A DNA stretch of 64,000 nt. Source: Iris pallida. Taxonomy: Eukaryota > Streptophyta > Magnoliopsida > Asparagales > Iridaceae. Numbering within the stretch: position 1 is the first letter of the stretch; every line of letters starts with the position of its first letter. The notes beneath the pieces were generated by a model. The model searched no databases. It was given only the letters and a program-made list of their open reading frames with translations, and was not told the origin of the DNA. The position numbers and the translations under genes are program-made. This document shows positions 58,903 to 64,000 of the stretch, one piece after another. The stretch covers positions 11,989,633-12,053,632 of the forward strand of contig JANAVB010023996.1 of NCBI GenBank assembly GCA_029216955.1, in the 5' to 3' direction.

Positions 58903-59921
58903 AACAACCTCTGCCAGGATGGTGGGTTATCTACCCGCTGGTACCACTGAACTCACATCCTGACTACAAATCTGCCACAGTGATGAGTTACGTACCCTTT
59001 GGTATCGTTGAACTCACATCCCAAAAATAAATCTTCCAAAGCATTGAGTTACGTACCCTCTGGTACCGCTAAACTCACATTCCAAAAATAAATCTTCCAA
59101 AGCAATGAGTTACGTAGCCTCTGGTACCGCTGAACTCACGTCCCGACTACAAATCTTTCAAAATGACGAGTCATGTACCCTCTCGTACCACTGAACTCAC
59201 ATACCGACTCCAAATCCCCCAGATTGTCGAGTTATATACCCGCAGGTACTACTGAACTTACACTATGGTCACTATAGATGAAACTATACCGCGTCTTTTA
59301 GGTAGTAAGTCATATATAATTATACCTCTGAACTTTCTTCCCAAAAAGAGCTTCCTTCTTATGATCCAATACCCGCACTTTCAGTACACAAAAAGGGTAA
59401 CAGATCCACAGATTTTCTGAAACAACCACGTCGATGTTACCACTGAGTTGTTTCCCTTCCATCAAAAAAACAAACTGCCCCTCATATAGAACCTCCATGT
59501 CCTCATTACCTCTGAGTTGTTCTATATTCTCTTCATGGATCCCACTCCTGCCATGTCCTCATTACCTCTGAGTGGGAAGGCTCCATCGAAGAAACCTTCA
59601 TATTTACCACGTCCTCATTAACTCTGAGTAAGTATGTTGGTTCTCTCTCGTCTTATTATCCGTATCCAGAACCAGGATACGCCATAGATAATAAGTTCAC
59701 AAGAAGTCTCTCAAAGAATAGAGCGAACGTATTCTGTTCACTCAAAATCAGTTACATTCACATGACTACGTCTCATGAGCAAGCCAGAAAAGTCCTCTAT
59801 CATTTCATTCAGATAAAAAAAAGATTACATTGATGCCCAAAAGAAGTAGAACATAAACTACAGCTGAAGACAGACAAAAATACCAAGACAAAAGACGGAC
59901 GCTGATGGGAACAAAAGAATC
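58903..59921. repeat. Element D convergent spacer with hairpin arrays
   Basis: Six ~61-bp units with GTACC/GGTAC stems (58920-59265), two two-tier hairpins (59363-59406, 59652-59695), and about five variants of ATGTCCTCATTACCTCTGAG (59300-59640) correspond family by family to B 20439-22095. The last ~200 bp (59700-59921) show nothing recognisable. Confidence 0.8.
59652..59695 (+). other. Two-tier hairpin with AACC loop (D copy)
   Basis: Outer stem CTTATTATC/GATAATAAG, inner stem GTATCC/GGATAC, loop containing GAACCA. It is homologous to the B units at 21010-21055, 21204-21249 and 21400-21445, with base pairs changed on both sides. Confidence 0.75.
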
Positions 59922-60840
59922 CTAATTGCGGGGGCGCATATACCAATCCCTCAACCATTTTCCATATAAAGGGTCTACTTGAGCAAAATCCTCGTCTGAA
60001 GCATGAGGGTCAAAAATCCCAAAACTACCGCCTCAGACTGGAGCTCCTCTTCCACAGCAACTTCAATCGGTGCCAGCTCTTCTTTTTGCTCCTCCATTCT
60101 CGGCCTCACCTCCTTCTTAATGAGCAATGGCTCTTGTTTGATGAAAGGAGGCAGCGGCTCTTCCTTCACGATGATCTCAGCCTTCGGCAGGGATGCTGCA
60201 AGAATCAAAGATGAAAAGAAACAAAGTCAGGAGACGGCCAGAAAAAAGTTAGAGTTCATGTGGCTCTGATTAAATGAGTTCTTATGCGGCTCGGTTTTTA
60301 CAGAGTACATGCGGCTCTGTTTAGATGAGTCTTTACGCGGCTAGGTATTCTTTACAAAATTCATGCGGCTCGGTTTAGACGAGTCCTCATGCGGCTCTGT
60401 TTAGGTCGTTCATATGCGGTTCTGATTCGTGGAACGCTATGCGGTTCAGTCCATTTGGAGCTCATGCGATTCTGTTCAGAAGGGCTTCATGTAGTTCAGT
60501 TCTAAAGGCGTTTATACGGCTCGGACGTTCTCATGTGGCTCAAACATAGGGCATACCCTATGTGGCTCGGACATGAGCAGTTCATACGGCCCGTACAACA
60601 TATGCGGCTTCATAAAGACGGAGAACGTATTGAATGCTGAGGAAGGCTTGTGCATAAAAACATACAACAGAGCCATTATTTCAGGGTTTGAAGTGTTCGA
60701 TCTTCTATGTAGTCCTTACCCTTGATGGCAGGGTGGATGTCAGGATGGACTGGAGTCACTACAGTCGGCGATGAGGCCACCGCATTCTTGCCTTTCGCCG
60801 CAGCAGAGGCCTTGGGAACCTTGGAAGCTTTGGGGGCCAT
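59922..60840 (-). pseudogene. Antisense additional ORF of element D (two exons, one frameshift)
   Basis: Exon 1 is 60840-60720 (MAPKASKVPKASAAAKGKN to HPDIHPAIK), donor GTAAGG at 60719. The acceptor GATTCTTGCAG ends at 60196, and exon 2 is 60195-59922. The intron phase is the same as in B. Exon 2 is open to a TAG at 59977-59975, but the conserved C-terminus (KWLRDWYMRPRN, stop 59924-59922) is in another frame, so a frameshift occurred near 60030-60060. Exon 2 is rich in Glu, Pro and Lys. Similarity to B is clear at both ends and weak in the middle. No domain is recognised. Confidence 0.7.
60196..60719 (-). other. Intron of the D antisense gene with motif array
   Basis: 524 nt, GTAAGG to TTCTTGCAG, with about a dozen CATGCGGCTC-like copies on the plus strand between 60255 and 60610. 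Confidence 0.62.
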
Positions 60841-60937
60841 TGTCGGTGATGATCGGAGAAGGAAGACGAAGACAGAAATCTAGGAAAAGAAGAGTAGACA
60901 GGAGAAAGAAAAGAATTCTCTCCATCCTAACACACTC

Positions 60938-60949
60938 CTATTATAGGCA
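60938..60949 (-). promoter_or_regulatory. TATA-like box of the D antisense gene
   Basis: Minus-strand GCCTATAATAGG about 100 bp before the ATG, in the same place as TCTATAAATAGG in B. Confidence 0.55.
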
Positions 60950-61303
60950 GAAGGAGGGGGGCTCATGAACCGACGGACGCTTCGATCCGCGTGTATCATA
61001 AAAAGAATGAACCAACTCTTAGGGTATCAAGGCAATCTAATATTTAGAACTAACCCTTGGGATCCTTCCCCAAAAGGTGGCTTTAAATCTGAAAAACAAA
61101 TCAAGGGCAATCAATACAAAGATTTGCACATGTGGCAGGAAAGACGTGGCAGGGAGCCTATGCGGCTGGACAGTCCATGCGGCCGAACAGTCCATACGGC
61201 TAGACAACCCATACGGCTAGGTAGTCCATGCAGCTAGCGAGCCCATGCGGCCAGGAAGCCTATGCGGCCAGAAGTGCTTATATGAACATAGCCATGCTTC
61301 TTA

Positions 61304-61341
61304 TTCAATGTATTTCAATTTTACAAATTGAAAACATTGAA
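61304..61341 (+). other. 38-nt hairpin abutting the polypurine tract (D copy)
   Basis: Arms TTCAATGTATTTCAATTT and AAATTGAAAACATTGAA pair with one bulge. It ends at the first G of the polypurine tract. It is equivalent to 6921-6884 in B. Confidence 0.8.
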
Positions 61342-61349
61342 GGGGGTCT
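61342..61349 (+). other. Polypurine tract of element D
   Basis: GGGGGTCT, preceded by GAA of the hairpin arm and followed by TGTAG of the 3' LTR. Confidence 0.85.
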
Positions 61350-61907
61350 TGTAGAATCATGGAAAAGAACAGAGAAAAGCCCATGCGGCTCCAACAGAAG
61401 GATCCTTATACGGCTCAGAAATCTATTAATGACTTATGCGGTCCAAAGTCTTTTAGAGCCTTATGCGGCTCGGGTAGCCCTATACAGCTCAAAAAAGAGC
61501 CACGTGGCCCTAAACAGTTCTCCTCTACAGCTGGCCATAAAGTGACTGCTCCTATTAAATGCTCTGACATAAAGTGATAACTCTGACATTAAAGCTGAAA
61601 TGATGAACTCTGACATGACGGCGTATTCCTTGGGAAACGAAGAAAATCTCCTATGCAGCTGGCATGATCCACCAACTCTAAAGCTCCCTATGCGGCTGCT
61701 ACCCCCATGCTGCTGATGCTCTCATGCGGCTCGGATCGTGGAGACCATCGTCATGCGGCTCAAATCCTAAGAAGCCACATCATGCGGCCGCTGTTCTCAT
61801 GCGGCTCAGATTATGTGGATCATCTCCATGCGGCTCAAATACTGAGAGACCATGTCCATGCAGCCTTGAAACGTGGCTAGTCTTATACGGCTCAATAGAA
61901 AACCATC
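61350..61907 (+). repeat. Element D 3' LTR, truncated to 558 bp
   Basis: It starts TGTAGAATCATGG and matches 48788 to about 49360, with about 15 CATGCGGCTC-like copies. Similarity stops after AACCATC, where TATAAGCCCTTG follows. TATA region, R and U5 are absent, and no target duplication is found. Confidence 0.9.
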
Positions 61908-64000
61908 TATAAGCCCTTGAACCGAATTTTTCCTATTTTATTATTATTATTTTCTGCTAATTATTATTTACATAGAAATATTAATTATAATTTTGTATAG
62001 AGTATTGTGATTTTATTGATAATGGGTAAATAAAAGAATAGAAAGGGTTTTTCCTAATTTTTTTCCTAATACTGAAGAGTGTATCACTAATAAACCAAAA
62101 CCCAGGGTCTACAATGTAAAATTCCTATTTAAATCTCAAACGGCTAACGAATTTGAATGTTAGAGGGAGCTGGGTTTTGAATCTTACTCGGATAGGGATG
62201 AGGAGATTCGAGTCTATCCTTCGACGGATTTCCAAACCCTAGTATATATTCGAAGGATCAGCCGACCTGGCCAACCTCATGAACCCTAATTTTTCCCTGC
62301 CATCTAAATCACTGCTCTGCCAACGAAGAACCATTCAGAGAATCGAAGCAGATCGGATCATTGTCAGGTACCATCCCCTAACATGGTTTAATTCATTGAT
62401 TTAATCGATTCTTAGGCTCGTTAGCGTTGCTTTAATCAACATCAAGGTGGGAGGGTAGATGCTTGACCTAATGCACAAACCAGGGACTCGGGAGAAGTAC
62501 ATGTGAACCAAGCATGAGTTGTGAATGACACATTGTGCTCTGCAACCTGGTGTTGTGTATAAGCATATAGGAGCCTACATTTGCATTATCCTTAACGTTG
62601 AACTCTTACTCTGTAAACAAATCAGGAGTTAAAGCTTAGTGCTTTGGGCTTCACAAGATACCACACTAGACCTTAGCATACTGTCATGGGGTTCCCCTAT
62701 GCCTGTACATACAAGTACATATGTATGTCTTGTCTCAGCCATGCACCATGAATTTAGTTGTGACACCTTAACACAAATTCTGTCCGTAATTCCTTAGTAC
62801 ACACGAGACACAGTTCAAATTCATATCCTTTTCTAATATCCTAAAGTTACTTTGCACCACAAGTTACTCAAGCATGTGGCAAGGACATAGGTTGCAGAAC
62901 AATAGGTAGCAAGAATGATTATTCATCCTGACCATGAGTTTGGGTGTGACAGACCTTAGGTGAGATACAGAGTATTCAAGTATCTGATGGTTCATCCATA
63001 GGTATGTGTGTGTGAAGCACAAACCAACCTGTGCACTGACTGGTCCAATAGATTACTATATTCAGGATTGAAGGAGAAAGGATGCAAGATGTTGGAATAA
63101 TAGACCATGGACTAACCAGGCGATGGATACAGATAGACTTTACATGTTAGACTATAGAGAACCAGTTAGTAGTTGTTGGATCAGCCATCACCAATCGAAA
63201 ATAGGTCATCCCAAGTGTCATACCTGGTTCACCTTGTTTCATGCCCGGTTGCACATGCCCTGCACTTGGGTTCTGTCAAAGCACTTGATTTCTTCACCCT
63301 TCCTGCTAATTGAACTCGTGCCAGGACAACACTAAATACATTCCATATGCATCTAGTATAGACACCCTATATTGCACAGGCACCCTTGCAGTCCCTGTAA
63401 AGATTAGTTTTCCTCACACCTATGAATACACATTAGAATCTTCTACAGAGGATGGGTTCTCTATATATGATTTTGCCCTGTAGTACTGTCCTTCTTTATT
63501 AGTAGAATGCTGAGTTTTACTGGCAATTGCAATTATTTTTAATCCATTTCCATGTGGTTCCAGTCCAATTAGAGTCATACATATACACTTATATACTGAG
63601 TTTCACTTGATGTACATTGTAAATATGTAGGCATATAGAGGACAGGAAACTCCTACCTATGAGCATATGCAGTAGAGTCTTAGCTAAGAACTGGCATTAG
63701 TAGCATGAAGTTACTACCTTCTACATAATCTGTATTACTAGGTTGTACCAATTAGGAAATTACAGGACATAGATGATTTCAGATGGAATGTCATGAAAGG
63801 AAGTATCAACAGTACATCGAGTGTTGAGAGTTGGACTGCTGCCATGGTGGCAAGCTATAGCTGCATTATGTCAGTATGAAGCGGGGCTGGGTGTGATAAC
63901 TCCAGTTAAACTTGGGAACCAAGAGATAAGTGGTACACTAAGATGTTCATCCTTACATTTATATTCAAGTGGCCTGACTTTGTGGGTACCTGTCGTAAAT
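61908..64000. other. Unassigned AT-rich DNA
   Basis: No credible ORF and no match to the other elements in the window. A TATTTAAAT box (about 62128) followed by a leader-like stretch ending in CATTGTCAGGTACC (about 62357-62373) could be part of another LTR or a 5' exon with a splice donor, but nothing confirms either. Confidence 0.4.

Larger units (their letters stand above)
48788..61907 (+). mobile_element. Element D: Tat-lineage retrotransposon of the A/B family, 3' LTR truncated
   Basis: Same plan as B on the opposite strand: 5' LTR, primer site, gag, protease, RT, RNase H, archaeal-type RNase H, integrase, hairpin spacer, antisense gene, PPT hairpin, PPT, 3' LTR. The 3' LTR stops at about 61907 after 558 of ~1400 bp. 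The LTRs differ more than those of B by eye and coding decay is heavier, so D is probably older. Most nonsense codons are CGA to TGA or CAA/CAG to TAA/TAG compared with B. Confidence 0.92.

Noticed and set aside
63123..63335. 70-residue ORF near the right edge
   Set aside because: Short, no similarity to the elements seen, no supporting signals.

Overview
The window looks like transposon-packed intergenic DNA from a flowering plant. I find no ordinary host gene, rRNA, tRNA or CRISPR array. Almost everything coding belongs to Ty3/gypsy LTR retrotransposons of two kinds. The first is the Tat lineage, recognised by a gag-pro-pol with an extra archaeal-type RNase H and an antisense gene downstream of pol. 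The second is very-long-LTR, chromovirus-like (Tekay/Del-type) elements with TGTAACACCC/TGTAAAACC LTR starts and a TTTCGAGGACGAAATT box before the 3' LTR. The Tat lineage with archaeal-type RNase H is a plant lineage, which is the basis for the organism call.

Left block (1-33529): three nested elements, all reading on the minus strand. Tat element A has its 5' LTR at 32229-33529 and its gag-pro-pol runs off the left edge. Its gag is split by a second member of the same family, element B (5533-32110), flanked by the 5-bp target duplication GCCTG at 5528-5532 and 32111-32115. B's antisense gene is split by element C (8021-20412), flanked by AGTGG at 8016-8020 and 20413-20417. C has two ~5.3 kb LTRs around a 1.8 kb internal region coding only for Gag, so it is a non-autonomous TR-GAG-type element.

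Middle (33530-40129): LTR-like debris and TA-rich DNA, then F, an old plus-strand Tat-type gag-pro remnant with a canonical protease motif.

Right block (40130-61907): plus strand. F is interrupted by E, with a 4.2 kb LTR, a 1 kb internal region without coding capacity, and a second LTR. E's second LTR is cut by D (48788-61907), a third member of the A/B family with an intact 5' LTR, decayed gag-pro-pol, its own antisense gene and a truncated 3' LTR. The rest (61908-64000) is unassigned.

Comparing B and D shows that this Tat family carries several conserved parts besides gag-pol: (i) a ~10-bp motif, CATGCGGCTC, repeated at roughly 30-bp spacing through the LTRs, the N-terminal gag repeats and the antisense-gene intron; (ii) a two-exon antisense gene with its own TATA box; (iii) arrays of hairpins in the spacer where pol and the antisense gene converge, with compensatory base changes; (iv) a 38-nt hairpin ending exactly at the polypurine tract, also with a compensatory pair. 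These are the best candidates for something undescribed. Identity values, motif counts and folding energies were judged by eye and not computed.
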